The notes under the pieces: model-generated | Databases searched by the model: none | What the model was told of the DNA's origin: nothing | The model's input: the letters and a program-made list of their open reading frames with translations, nothing else | Part shown: positions 32,902 to 42,464 of the stretch, piece by piece | How positions within the stretch are numbered: the first letter of the stretch is position 1 | How the letters are laid out: the number at the start of each line of letters is the position of its first letter | Origin: Chitinophagaceae bacterium | GTDB lineage: Bacteria > Bacteroidota > Bacteroidia > Chitinophagales > Chitinophagaceae | Length of the DNA stretch: 64,000 nt | Assembly (NCBI GenBank): GCA_017307755.1 | Contig: JAFKGQ010000010.1 | Span: forward strand, 248,001 to 312,000 | Direction: 5' to 3' | Program-made: the position numbers and the translations under genes

Positions 32902-35900
32902 TTAGAATTGTACGGAAGCTCCAAATGTGAAAGTCCTGTTTTGAGGATAATTGGCAAAGCCATACCATCCGGTGGAATTGGTGCTGATGTCCTGGCGCTC
33001 GGGGTCAGTACCCTGTTTTAATGGGGTAAATAGTGCGAGGTTATCGACGGAAACGTAGAGTCGCAGGTTCTTTACTTCACGAAGCAGACGACCGGAGAAT
33101 GTATAGCCCACCTGGACGTTCTTGATCCGCATAAAGCTGGCACTATACAGATGGAAGGTAGACTGGAAGTTGGTGATCCTTGGGTAGCCATAAAAACCCA
33201 TATAAAGCTTCGGCATGGTAGTAGAGGGATGATCAGGCGTCCAGCGGTTGCGCCAATCCACCGTGGGAGGAGCGCCCTGGGCAAAAGGATCTACACCCCA
33301 TTTATATAGATACAACTTATTGCCCTGTGAGCCATACAGCTGGATGCTGGCGTCAAAACCTTTCCAATTGGCGCCCATCGTCAGGGAGTATTCGAATTTC
33401 GGATACTGGCCGCTGAACACCTGCCGGTCATCTGAATTTACTTTTTTGTCACCATTAATATCCTTGTACCTGATATCGCCGGGTGTCGGAGTGCCTCCCA
33501 GGGATGACTGATCCGGAGCCTTATTGATTTCATCCTGGTTTTGGAAGATGCCGTCGGCAACATAGAGGTAAAAGGAGTTGATGGGTTCGCCATTGCGCAT
33601 GATCGTCTGGCCATCGGGACCACCGATCTCATCCTTGCCAAAGGAAACGAGCTTGTTCCTGTACGTTTGAAGATTGGCGTTTACATAATACGAAAAGTCT
33701 CTGCCGACCTTGTCCTGGTAGTGAACGTTAAGCTCGACACCCCTGTTCCTGAGAGCGCCATTGTTGATGGTGGGAGGTTGCAGACCCACCCATATCGGCA
33801 CCTGTGCCTGCCGAAGGATATCATAGGTATACTTGTTGAACCAGTCGGCGGAGATGCTGAGCTTATTGCCAAGCAAGGTCATATCCGCGCCCAGGTCGAA
33901 TACCCGTGTGGTTTCCCAGGTAAGATTGGGATCTACTGCGAGGCTGGCGGTAGCGCCAGGCAGCACATTGCCTGCATAAGCATAGCTATTGGGCTGCAGC
34001 ACACGTTGGTAGGGGTATGTTCCGATATTCTGATTGCCAATGATACCCCAGGAGCCGCGTATCTTCAGATCGTTGAGCCACTGCACGTCGCTCAGGAACG
34101 CCTCTTTCGAGATACGCCATGCTCCGGAGAACGCATAGAAAAGGCCCCAGCGTGAATCTTTTGGCAGGCGTGAAGTACCGTCATAACGGATGCTGCTACC
34201 AAAAAGATATTTATCCTCATAATCATAGTTGACACTACCATAGTAGGACCGGATGACCCACTGTGACGAAGTGCCGTTGTTCGTCTGTCCATTGGGTGAC
34301 CCAGCATTCAGCTCTGCCAGCGAATTGGTGGGAAATCCGGTACGGAAGGCATTCAGCTCGCTGTAATTGTTGACCTCCTGTTGCGCACCGCCCAGGACTG
34401 AAAGGTTATGGCTGCCAAAGGTACGCTTGTAATTCAGCTGGCTGTAATAGGTGGTATAGATATTGTCATTCTCTCCGGTGGACAGACCTAAATTGGCGTT
34501 GTAGTTACCCGCGGAAGACATATCGTTGTAGTAGTACAGGGGGATCGTGGGAATAAAGAGTTTGTTTTTGTTAACATCGAAGGTGATACCGGCACGGTTC
34601 TCCCATTTAAGACCCTTGATAAGGTCTACATCCAGACTGATGTTCCCAAGACCGTAGTAGTCAGGATTCCTGATGGGGATTTCCGCCGTCAGCACAGGGT
34701 TTTTGTTACCCAGCTCTTTTTGATATGCCTTAGCGTACCATTTTCCATCAGGTGTTTGTGCGGGGAAAAGTGGTGACTGCGACAAGGCTGATATATACAG
34801 GTCGGTGCTGTTGTTATTGGCGGGTAAGGTCCTGTCGCCGTAGCGTATCTGGATATTGGTGCCGAGGGTAACCCTTTTATTTATCCTGGAAGAAAGACCC
34901 AGGTTCAACGTATACTTTTTATAGCTAAAACCCAGCATGGTGCCCGGCTGGTCTGTGTAGCCTACACCCAGGCTATAAGTAGTGCCTTCTCTTCCTCCGC
35001 TGAGATTGAGATAGTGGTTTTGGACTACCACGCTCCGGAACATATCGTCCAGCCAGTTATGGTTGGGGTATTTCACCCTGTCGGTGGCGTTCTTGTACAG
35101 GTCGATCTGAGCCTGGGTATAAATGACATCACCCGTGGAATTGAAATATGCCTCATTGGCCAGCTGCATGTATTCCGCAGAGTTGGTGACCAGTTTGGGC
35201 AGACGGGTGGGTTTGGCAATGCCCACATTATAGTTATAGGTCAATGTGAATCCGCCGCTCTTTCCTTTCTTCGTCTTAACCACGATGACGCCATTGGCGC
35301 CCCTGGAACCATAGATGGCGGCGGACGCGGCATCCTTCAGCACGCTGACGGTTTCGATGTCGTTGGGGTTGAGAGCGGCGAGGCTGCCGGGTATCCCATC
35401 TACGATGACAAGCGGGTCTGTGCCGGCGCTGCTGAAAGTGGTAAGACCGCGGATACGTAATTTCATCCCTTCATTCCCCGGCTCCGCCGAGTTTTGTACT
35501 ACCGAAACACCGGGCAGCTGACCTTGCAGGAGGGAAGTGGGGTCGGTGGCGACGCGACGGTTCATATCTTCCCCGGAGACAGATACCACGGCGCTGGTGA
35601 GCTTGCGTTTTTCCTGTGTGGTATATCCGACGATGACGATCTCATTGAGCTTTGTCGCGCTGAGTTTGAGACGGACACGGATGGCGCCTGTGGAGCCCGT
35701 CGCACGTATTTCCTGGGATTCATAGCCAATGGAGGAGATGATCAGCGTGCCGCCTCCATCCGGGATCTGCAGATTAAAGGAGCCATCATTGTCCGTGTAG
35801 GTGCCGGTGGATGTCCCTTTCAGCTTTACGGAGACGCCGGACAGGGGTTGGCCGGTACTATCGGAGACGATAACCCCCGTTATGGGAAAATAAGCAGGTG

Positions 35901-36297
35901 GTGGTGGTGTCTCTTCGGGTTTAACCGCCACCGGAGCCTGTTTTTTTATGACGATGATCTTATCCACCAGTGACCAGGAAAGGGGTTGATCTTTAAGGCA
36001 TAAGGCCAGCACTTCCTCGATGGATGCATTGGAAATTTTTATACTTACATTCTTTGTCTCTTTCAGCAGCCGCTCTTTATAAAAGAATTGATACTCGCTT
36101 TGTCTTTCTATCGCCCGGAAAACGGCTTTCAGGGAGACATTGCTTTGCGAGAGGGTGATCTTTTGACCATATCCTCTGGCGGAAAGCTGCAGACAGGTGG
36201 CCAGCAGAAAAATCGTTGTTAGTTTCATGATCAGCAGGGTTTTGACCAAGCCGGCCCTCCCTGGGGAAGGGGCTTTGGAAAGCAGTCGCAAATACAT
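32902..36297 (-). CDS. susC: STN-domain SusC-type TonB-dependent transporter (trans-envelope signalling)
   Basis: The 1131-residue protein has a signal peptide after a 23-residue N-terminal extension common in this group (second possible start 36228). An STN domain (about 45-120; KITLSQSNVSLKAVFRAIER) follows, then CarboxypepD_reg (ITGVIVSDSTGQPLSGVSVKLKG), the plug (EIVIVGYTTQEKRKLTSAV, LKDAASAAIYGSRGANGV) and the barrel. The STN domain contacts the periplasmic part of a FecR anti-sigma factor, so substrate uptake is sensed and passed to the ECF sigma. The fecR and sigma genes are directly upstream in the same orientation, confirming the pairing. Confidence 0.95.
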   Translation of the reverse strand: MYLRLLSKAPSPGRAGLVKTLLIMKLTTIFLLATCLQLSARGYGQKITLSQSNVSLKAVFRAIERQSEYQFFYKERLLKETKNVSIKISNASIEEVLALCLKDQPLSWSLVDKIIVIKKQAPVAVKPEETPPPPAYFPITGVIVSDSTGQPLSGVSVKLKGTSTGTYTDNDGSFNLQIPDGGGTLIISSIGYESQEIRATGSTGAIRVRLKLSATKLNEIVIVGYTTQEKRKLTSAVVSVSGEDMNRRVATDPTSLLQGQLPGVSVVQNSAEPGNEGMKLRIRGLTTFSSAGTDPLVIVDGIPGSLAALNPNDIETVSVLKDAASAAIYGSRGANGVIVVKTKKGKSGGFTLTYNYNVGIAKPTRLPKLVTNSAEYMQLANEAYFNSTGDVIYTQAQIDLYKNATDRVKYPNHNWLDDMFRSVVVQNHYLNLSGGREGTTYSLGVGYTDQPGTMLGFSYKKYTLNLGLSSRINKRVTLGTNIQIRYGDRTLPANNNSTDLYISALSQSPLFPAQTPDGKWYAKAYQKELGNKNPVLTAEIPIRNPDYYGLGNISLDVDLIKGLKWENRAGITFDVNKNKLFIPTIPLYYYNDMSSAGNYNANLGLSTGENDNIYTTYYSQLNYKRTFGSHNLSVLGGAQQEVNNYSELNAFRTGFPTNSLAELNAGSPNGQTNNGTSSQWVIRSYYGSVNYDYEDKYLFGSSIRYDGTSRLPKDSRWGLFYAFSGAWRISKEAFLSDVQWLNDLKIRGSWGIIGNQNIGTYPYQRVLQPNSYAYAGNVLPGATASLAVDPNLTWETTRVFDLGADMTLLGNKLSISADWFNKYTYDILRQAQVPIWVGLQPPTINNGALRNRGVELNVHYQDKVGRDFSYYVNANLQTYRNKLVSFGKDEIGGPDGQTIMRNGEPINSFYLYVADGIFQNQDEINKAPDQSSLGGTPTPGDIRYKDINGDKKVNSDDRQVFSGQYPKFEYSLTMGANWKGFDASIQLYGSQGNKLYLYKWGVDPFAQGAPPTVDWRNRWTPDHPSTTMPKLYMGFYGYPRITNFQSTFHLYSASFMRIKNVQVGYTFSGRLLREVKNLRLYVSVDNLALFTPLKQGTDPERQDISTNSTGWYGFANYPQNRTFTFGASVQF

Positions 36298-36403
36298 AAC
36301 TTTGTTTTGTTTAGGTTAACTAATGACGCAAAAAATAGCCTGAACTTCCAGCCAGCAGTGTTGCCGCACTACTGGCTTTTTTTATGTTCTTATGTGGCTC
36401 TGT

Positions 36404-37600
36404 TTATGGCGATACGATGATCTTTTTGCCTTCTATTTTAAAGTTTATCTCATATTGTTCCAGTACTTTTAAGAGTTTGGAAAGGGGTACGCTGCGGGAA
36501 ACCTTGCCGGAAAAACCGTCATCAGTGATATCGCCTTTGAACTCCACTTCCACATCATACCATCTCGACACCTGTCGCATCAGGGTATGGATGTCTGTGT
36601 TTTCAAACCAGAAAAAGCCGTCCTTCCAGGCTGTCTCACGTCCCGGGTCTATGTCTTTCAGGAGTGTAATGGTCTTTTCATTTTTTCCGGATACAGCTTG
36701 CGGATAAAATCTCCCCTGTTGTCCGGGGGACAGCACCAGCCGGGTTTCATCTTTTTTTACGGCGACCGCTCCTTCGAGGAGTGTAGTTTTTACAGCTGAT
36801 TCGTCGGAATAGGCATTCACATTGAAATGGGTGCCCAGCACTTGTATCTCTCCGCCCCCGGCCATTACTTTGAACGGCATGGCAGGATTGTTCGCGATCT
36901 CGAAATAGGCTTCGCCCGTGATCTCCACCTTTCTTTCATTGCCTTTGAAGGAAGTGGGGAAGCGCATGGAGGAGGCAGCGTTCAGCCAAACCTTTGTGCC
37001 GTCCGACAATATCAGTACGTACTGATTGCCCCTGGCGGTGGAGATGGTGTTAAAGAGAGGGGCTCCGTCGCCGGCCGTCTTGCCGGTGTAGGCGATCTGT
37101 CCATTGAGTTTTATTACCCTGGTGCCGCCTTGTTGGGCCAGACTACCATTGGCTGCGCTGTCCAGGGTGATCCTGGTACCGTCACTCAACGTAAGTGTGG
37201 CATTTTGTGTTCCCGGAGGGCGGTCAGCAGCAGCCACTGGGGGGTTAATGGCTGGCCTTAAAGGAGTAGGCCTGTGTGTCTTGAGATCAAGGAGCAATTT
37301 TCCGGCTATCAATACCAGGATGGCTGCCGCCGCCCATTTTCTCCAGCCGGCCAGAGAGAACAGGCGGGTCTTTTTATCCGATGGTCTTATTTTTTCATGT
37401 ATGAGGGAGAGTAGCCGCTGTTCCTTGTCCGGGTAGGCCTGAGGATGGATCATATCCTCCTGAAAGCGACCTTCCATGAGGCTTCGTATATCATCATCTC
37501 CTGTGGTATCGAGGTATTCCAGCAATCGCCGGCGGTCAGTCTCTGACCATTCGTCTTTTTCAAAAAGCAGCCTCAGCCACTCTGTATTGTCTTTTTCCAA
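36404..37600 (-). CDS. fecR: FecR-type anti-sigma factor
   Basis: The 398-residue protein has a cytoplasmic N-terminal region that binds the ECF sigma factor, one membrane helix (about 87-104, KWAAAAILVLIAGKLLLDL) and the periplasmic FecR domain (TARGNQYVLILSDGTKVWLNAAS, EAYFEI, VLGTHFNVNAY). It ends in a DUF4974/STN-like domain (VSRWYDVEVEFKGDI to the end). It relays a signal from the STN-SusC encoded next to the sigma factor encoded upstream. The sigma stop and fecR start are about 70 bases apart. Confidence 0.95.
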   Translation of the reverse strand: MEKDNTEWLRLLFEKDEWSETDRRRLLEYLDTTGDDDIRSLMEGRFQEDMIHPQAYPDKEQRLLSLIHEKIRPSDKKTRLFSLAGWRKWAAAAILVLIAGKLLLDLKTHRPTPLRPAINPPVAAADRPPGTQNATLTLSDGTRITLDSAANGSLAQQGGTRVIKLNGQIAYTGKTAGDGAPLFNTISTARGNQYVLILSDGTKVWLNAASSMRFPTSFKGNERKVEITGEAYFEIANNPAMPFKVMAGGGEIQVLGTHFNVNAYSDESAVKTTLLEGAVAVKKDETRLVLSPGQQGRFYPQAVSGKNEKTITLLKDIDPGRETAWKDGFFWFENTDIHTLMRQVSRWYDVEVEFKGDITDDGFSGKVSRSVPLSKLLKVLEQYEINFKIEGKKIIVSP

Positions 37601-37672
37601 TATGGCAGTTTTGATAAATACAAAGACGCCCGGGAAAAGGGGGGGTGGATTTGAAAAAAATGTTCGGCGTGA

Positions 37673-38263
37673 TCAGCTCAGGAAGAGCAGGGGCAGGAGC
37701 AGGGCTGTGGATTCAGGATGATGGAGGCTGTATTCCCTGATAGAGGTCAGTGCCGCGGACAGATATTCCTTTACCGTATACTTGGAGATATGTAGCTCGG
37801 CGGCGGCCTGTTCATAGGACTTCCCTTGCAGCTTGCATAGTTCAAAGACCCGGCGGCGCTGAGGAGAAAGACGGGATATAGCGTTCTCCAGGATATTCCA
37901 TTGAATACCGAATCTCATCTCGTCTTCGGCGGAGTTCTCCGCAGGCTGCGGTAATTGCCGGTATAAGAGCGATTCCCTCAGCCGTCTTTTCAGGATATTT
38001 ATACTGCGATGATAGCAAAGGACAAAAAGCCATCCTGCCAATGATCTTTCGGGATCGATAGTCGTCCTTTTCTCCCACAATGTGATAAAAACTTCCTGCA
38101 GAATGTCCTCTGCGACGGCCGTGTCCCGGGTGATCTTTACGGCATTGCTATAGACGGGGTGAAAGTAAAGGCTGTAGATCTCATTAAAAGCTGCAAGCTC
38201 TCCGGCCACCAGGCGGCGGACCAATATCTTCTCTTTTTCATTATGGCAGTCGTTGGATAGCAT
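37673..38263 (-). CDS. ECF sigma factor of the FecR-linked polysaccharide locus
   Basis: The 196-residue RpoE-like sigma-70 factor has region 2 (DILQEVFITLWEKR) and region 4 (LSPQRRRVFELCKLQGKSYEQAAAELHISKYTVKEYL). A hydrophobic C-terminal tail follows (STALLLPLLFLS), as often seen in Bacteroidota ECF01-type factors. It should be held by FecR and released on substrate uptake through the STN-SusC. It is the promoter-proximal gene of the locus. Confidence 0.93.
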   Translation of the reverse strand: MLSNDCHNEKEKILVRRLVAGELAAFNEIYSLYFHPVYSNAVKITRDTAVAEDILQEVFITLWEKRTTIDPERSLAGWLFVLCYHRSINILKRRLRESLLYRQLPQPAENSAEDEMRFGIQWNILENAISRLSPQRRRVFELCKLQGKSYEQAAAELHISKYTVKEYLSAALTSIREYSLHHPESTALLLPLLFLS

Positions 38264-38309
38264 CGTTACTAATCAAGCAGCTTACAACGGCAAATATATA
38301 AATTTTATT

Positions 38310-38714
38310 CTACGCTTTTAAATTAATGAGGTCGATCATCAGGTGGAAAGCGTCCATCGATGCGGGGCTGTTCAGTTTTAAAGGCTTGATGATATACCCG
38401 GATACGCCGAGCGACCCGGCGGCGCGACGGTCCACTTTTTCATCGGAAGTGGTGACGATAAAACATTTTATTCCCCTCCATTCTTCGCGGTGACGGATGA
38501 TATGCAGCAGCTCCAGCCCATTCATCTTTGGCATATTTATATCTATCAAAACAATATCGGGCAACTCGGGTCCTTCTTCCAGTATACGAATGGCCTCTTC
38601 CCCATTACGGGCGGTGTGAAGCTGGTAGATGACGTGCTGTTTGTCCAGCTGCCGGGTAATGTCAATGATGTCCAGCTGATCGTCCTCCACAAGTAAAATG
38701 TTAATTGCCTTCAT
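38310..38714 (-). CDS. Single-domain response regulator (CheY/Rcp1-like)
   Basis: The 134-residue receiver domain has the acidic pair in LVEDDQLD (about 9-14), the phospho-acceptor Asp in IDINMPKMNG (about 58), the Thr of IVTTSDE, and the Lys in IIKPLKLN. No output domain is present. It follows the histidine kinase by five bases, so it is the kinase's partner and probably passes the phosphate on or acts by protein contact. It lies 46 bases before the ECF sigma gene. Confidence 0.92.
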   Translation of the reverse strand: MKAINILLVEDDQLDIIDITRQLDKQHVIYQLHTARNGEEAIRILEEGPELPDIVLIDINMPKMNGLELLHIIRHREEWRGIKCFIVTTSDEKVDRRAAGSLGVSGYIIKPLKLNSPASMDAFHLMIDLINLKA

Positions 38715-38719
38715 ACGTA

Positions 38720-40189
38720 TTAATATTTTGGCCAGGTGAATGAAAAAACAGACCCTTTCCCCGGCACTGAGCTTAGCCGGATATGCTGTTTCTTACTGTC
38801 CAGGATCTTTTTGACGATGGCAAGTCCCACGCCGGTGCCTGAAAAGATATCTTTGTCCGCAAGTGTCTGGAAAATAACAAAGATCTTTTTATGGTAGACA
38901 GGAGCAATACCTATGCCATTGTCCTCCACAAAAAACTCATACTCCGTGAGGTGTTCCTCGCAGGAGATCTTTACCAGTCCCATTTCTTTGTCATTGTATT
39001 TAATGGCATTGCCGATGAGGTTGGAAAAGACCTGGAAGATTAGAAATTTTTCGCTATATATGATCGGCAGCGGGGACACTTCTACTTTGACATTGCTCCC
39101 GACCGGCAGATTTTCCAGTATTTCGTACACCAGCCTATTCAGATCCGTCGTCTCTTTCTCCACTTCCTCTTTATCGATGCGGGCATAAGAGAGGATACCC
39201 TCTATCAGACTTTCTGCCCGGGCGATCCTCTCCTTTATAATGTGCAGGTATTGTTCCACTTTTTGTGAAAGCTCTTCTTTGTGATCTTCTTCGATCCACG
39301 ACACGACATTGCTGATGCCCCGGAGAGGGCTTTTCATGTCATGCGAAACGATGTGGGCGAACTGGTCGAGCTCTTCGTTGGACCTTTTTAGCAGGGAAAT
39401 GTTTTGAAAAAGCTGGTCCGCCATGTGGTTCAGGGAGTATCCAAGCGAGCTCAGCTCGTCGTTGCCGGGGTCCTTGATATTCACATCATAATTACCGGCG
39501 GCGATATCGTTGGCCATCTGTGTCATAACCGCGATCCTCCTGGAGATCTTTCTTACCAAAAAAACGACAATGGCCAGGGCAAGGATAAGAGACAGGCCAG
39601 TGAGCCAGAAGGACAATCGCCGGGTCTTGTCCACCAGTTCCGTAAGCCGGGTCTTTTTCTCCTGGCGGACATTGTATTCCAGGTTGGAGAATGCCTTGAA
39701 TTTCTGCTGCAGATTGGCCAGTATGGCCCTTTCGTCGCCTGTGAGGAACCTTTCCCTATAGAACCTGTTAAAGACCTGCAGGTTGCTGTCGCTGACGCTC
39801 GCCAGCATTTTTGCCTTGCGCAACGGCTCAGTGTATTCTTCCGTCCATTTGTCGTTGAGCTCTTTGATCTCCATCAGCAATTTATATTGCAGCGTATCGG
39901 CGACCATTGAGCCCAGTTCGGCGAGTATCGTATCGTTCTCCGTATTGGAGGCGTCGTAAGCATCGATAAAAGAACGTTCGCCTGTCAGGAGATAACCCCG
40001 CAGACCGCTGACCATATTGAGGATGTTTCTTTGGAAGCGTCCGCTATACCGGATGATCTCCGTGGAAGTAGACAAATATTCCGTATTTGCATTGACGGTC
40101 CCCGAAAGGCGAAAATTGATAAACGTAGTGGTGGCAAACAGCAGCAGGATCAGCAGGAAGCTAAAGAATATATAGTATACTATTTTCAT
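38720..40189 (-). CDS. CHASE3-HAMP sensor histidine kinase
   Basis: The 489-residue protein has two membrane helices (about 4-24 and 190-211). They flank a periplasmic CHASE3-like helical domain (GLRGYLLTGERSFIDAYD is the typical signature). HAMP follows (about 212-265), then HisKA with the phospho-His in HIVSHDMKSPLRG. The HATPase domain has N-box NLIGNAIKYN, G1 VEDNGIGIAP and G2 GTGVGLAIVKK. This resembles phytochrome-like kinases working with Rcp1-type regulators, and the regulator gene is immediately downstream. The signal is unknown. Confidence 0.92.
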   Translation of the reverse strand: MKIVYYIFFSFLLILLLFATTTFINFRLSGTVNANTEYLSTSTEIIRYSGRFQRNILNMVSGLRGYLLTGERSFIDAYDASNTENDTILAELGSMVADTLQYKLLMEIKELNDKWTEEYTEPLRKAKMLASVSDSNLQVFNRFYRERFLTGDERAILANLQQKFKAFSNLEYNVRQEKKTRLTELVDKTRRLSFWLTGLSLILALAIVVFLVRKISRRIAVMTQMANDIAAGNYDVNIKDPGNDELSSLGYSLNHMADQLFQNISLLKRSNEELDQFAHIVSHDMKSPLRGISNVVSWIEEDHKEELSQKVEQYLHIIKERIARAESLIEGILSYARIDKEEVEKETTDLNRLVYEILENLPVGSNVKVEVSPLPIIYSEKFLIFQVFSNLIGNAIKYNDKEMGLVKISCEEHLTEYEFFVEDNGIGIAPVYHKKIFVIFQTLADKDIFSGTGVGLAIVKKILDSKKQHIRLSSVPGKGSVFSFTWPKY

Positions 40190-40224
40190 AGACCTGCGGT
40201 GGTTGCAGGCCTTAAAAATAACGA

Positions 40225-40737
40225 TTATTTAGCGACGCCTGTTATCACTGCCATCTTTTTTAGCTGCCAGATATGCCGTTGCGTATGCACTACTGCAAAG
40301 GAAAGCCATTCTATACGGGTGAGTGTCCCAATCGTGGGCATCTCGAAATCCAGGCAGGTGGCATCGGGGTCCTGTGTCCTTGCAGCCTTGGCAAGACCTG
40401 TCCATATGTCTTTCATGGAACGCAGCAAGGTCGCTTTATCTTTCGGATCCTGCGAAGGAAGGATAAAGTCCGGGGATTGCATTTTAATATTGAAATTGAG
40501 AAAAGCATCTCTTAAAGGCGCGATCATCTGATGAGGGTCGCGTTGCGTGGGCCCGGTGTTGCCATTCACCGTACTCAATATGCCGGATGCGGAAAGAAAG
40601 ACATGCTCCGCCACCTGTCCGGGTGTCCAGCTGTCTTTAAAAGGCACTTCGTTGAACGTCTCCTGTTCAAAGCTGTCGATCATTTGTAACAGCTCGCCAG
40701 CCGTGCTTTCTATTTCATTGATTAATTGTTTTTCCAT
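40225..40737 (-). CDS. DinB-family protein
   Basis: The 170-residue four-helix DinB-like protein has PFKDSWTPGQVAEHVFLS in helix 2 (metal His) and AVVHTQRHIWQLKKM in the last helix (two more metal His). It probably is a metal-dependent thiol transferase or related enzyme of unknown substrate. It stands between the histidine kinase and the antiporter with short gaps on the same strand. Confidence 0.82.
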   Translation of the reverse strand: MEKQLINEIESTAGELLQMIDSFEQETFNEVPFKDSWTPGQVAEHVFLSASGILSTVNGNTGPTQRDPHQMIAPLRDAFLNFNIKMQSPDFILPSQDPKDKATLLRSMKDIWTGLAKAARTQDPDATCLDFEMPTIGTLTRIEWLSFAVVHTQRHIWQLKKMAVITGVAK

Positions 40738-40811
40738 ATAACAAAACTAGTCATGTCTCAAAAGAAACGAGATGGCCATATGTGACAATATAAGGGGGGA
40801 AATGTGACAAG

Positions 40812-42401
40812 CTATGCGCCTTCAAATTTCATGCGCAGCTTTTCTTCCTCAAGGTCCAGCATGGTGAGGTATTTACGGATGATCTCATCATCCAGCTCAT
40901 TTTTCCTATTCAATTTATGCAATACGTCGCGTTGTATCTCCAATAATTGTAAATAGATCCGGCGGTAATCTTCATGCCATACACCCGCGTTATCGTCCTG
41001 CGGCAACTGATCATTAGCAAATCTTTCTCTCAGCTGTTGCAAGGGGCGGTTGTGTTCCAGCTCTGTCCTATGCTGGTCATCCAGGAATTGCAAGCTGTAA
41101 TGTGACAGTTTTTTCCTTAGCAGCAATTCCTGCTCCTTGTGTGGAAGAGTAATATCCCTGTTCTCTCCGCCGCGCACCCACCTGATGACCAGGGGCAGGG
41201 TCAGCCCTTGTACAACAAGGGTCAGGAGAATGACCATGAAAGTGATAAAAAGGATGAGGTTCCGTTGGGGAAAAGGGGCGCCGTTGTGCAGGTATAATGG
41301 GATGGACAGGGCGGCTGCCAGGGAAACCACGCCGCGCATACCTGCCCAGCCGAAGATAATAGGGTTTCGCCAACCAGGCCGGCTATCCGCAGTGGTGATG
41401 TATTTACTGACCCATACGGTGAAGGCGGAAGCACCCAGGGTGGAGAGGAGACGCCCGACGACCAGCACACCTGTGATCAGCAGTCCATACCCAATGGCCT
41501 GGGACAGTCGCACATCCCCCAACTGCCCCACGATGTTCGGCAATTGTAGTCCGATGAGCATAAAAATAAGCCCGTTGAGCACAAACCCAAGTGTAGACCA
41601 CACGTTGGCGCCTCTCAGCCGGCTGCGCTGGCTGAGATACAGATGGCTTTTGACGGAAAGAAAGAGTCCGCCGGAGACTACGGCGAGTACACCTGAAACA
41701 TGGAAGGACTCGGCCGCAATATACATGACGTAGGGAGCCGTCAGGCTCAAGACGATGTCCATATTGGTACTGGTGGGCAGCCATTTATAAATGGCATAAT
41801 AGACCAGGGCCACGGCCAGACCGATGGCGACACCCATTACTATGACCAGCACAAAGCTGAGGGCTGCCTCGTGAAAAACAAACCGGCCTGTATCCACCGC
41901 GATCAGGGCAAAACGGAATACGATGAGGCTGGAAGCATCATTCATGAGGCTTTCTCCTTCGATGATAGCGGACATGCCCCGCGAGATCTTTACATATCTC
42001 ATCACGGAGCCGGCTGAGACGGCATCGGGCGGGGAAACAATGCCGCCCAGCAGAAAACCCAGCGCCAGGGTGAAGCCTGGGATCAGCCAGCTGGAAACCA
42101 GCGCAACCACCAGGGAGGTAACGAGCACGATCAAAAAGGCGAAGCTTAGGATCACTCTCCGCCAGCGCCAAAGATTCTTCCAGGAAATATCCCAGGCAGC
42201 TTCATACAACAAGGGTGGCAGGAATATGATAAATATCAGATCGGGATTGATCGAAATAAAACGCGTCCCGTCAAAAAAGCTTAATAAAAGCCCTCCCAGC
42301 ACGAGTATGATCGGATAAGCCACCTTTAGTTTCTCAGCCAGCATCACCAGGAATAGAATGATCAGGATAAGAGAGATATATATGAGGAAAGTGTGCTGCA
42401 T
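40812..42401 (-). CDS. Na+/H+ antiporter (CPA1 family, YjcE/NhaP-like)
   Basis: The 529-residue protein has about 12 membrane helices followed by a roughly 120-residue cytoplasmic tail. The CPA1 motifs are visible: FLPPLLYEAAWDISW, the GGIVSPPDAVSAG stretch with the ion-binding region, EGESLMNDASSLIVF, and GWAGMRGVVSLAAALSIP. It exchanges Na+ (or K+) for H+ across the inner membrane in pH and salt homeostasis. The DPPD/ND motif order is typical of the YjcE group. Confidence 0.92.
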   Translation of the reverse strand: MQHTFLIYISLILIILFLVMLAEKLKVAYPIILVLGGLLLSFFDGTRFISINPDLIFIIFLPPLLYEAAWDISWKNLWRWRRVILSFAFLIVLVTSLVVALVSSWLIPGFTLALGFLLGGIVSPPDAVSAGSVMRYVKISRGMSAIIEGESLMNDASSLIVFRFALIAVDTGRFVFHEAALSFVLVIVMGVAIGLAVALVYYAIYKWLPTSTNMDIVLSLTAPYVMYIAAESFHVSGVLAVVSGGLFLSVKSHLYLSQRSRLRGANVWSTLGFVLNGLIFMLIGLQLPNIVGQLGDVRLSQAIGYGLLITGVLVVGRLLSTLGASAFTVWVSKYITTADSRPGWRNPIIFGWAGMRGVVSLAAALSIPLYLHNGAPFPQRNLILFITFMVILLTLVVQGLTLPLVIRWVRGGENRDITLPHKEQELLLRKKLSHYSLQFLDDQHRTELEHNRPLQQLRERFANDQLPQDDNAGVWHEDYRRIYLQLLEIQRDVLHKLNRKNELDDEIIRKYLTMLDLEEEKLRMKFEGA

Positions 42402-42464
42402 ACGGAAGTATTGTTGCTAAGATAAGATATGCTCCGGAGGAACTATCTTTATTGATAAAAAAAC

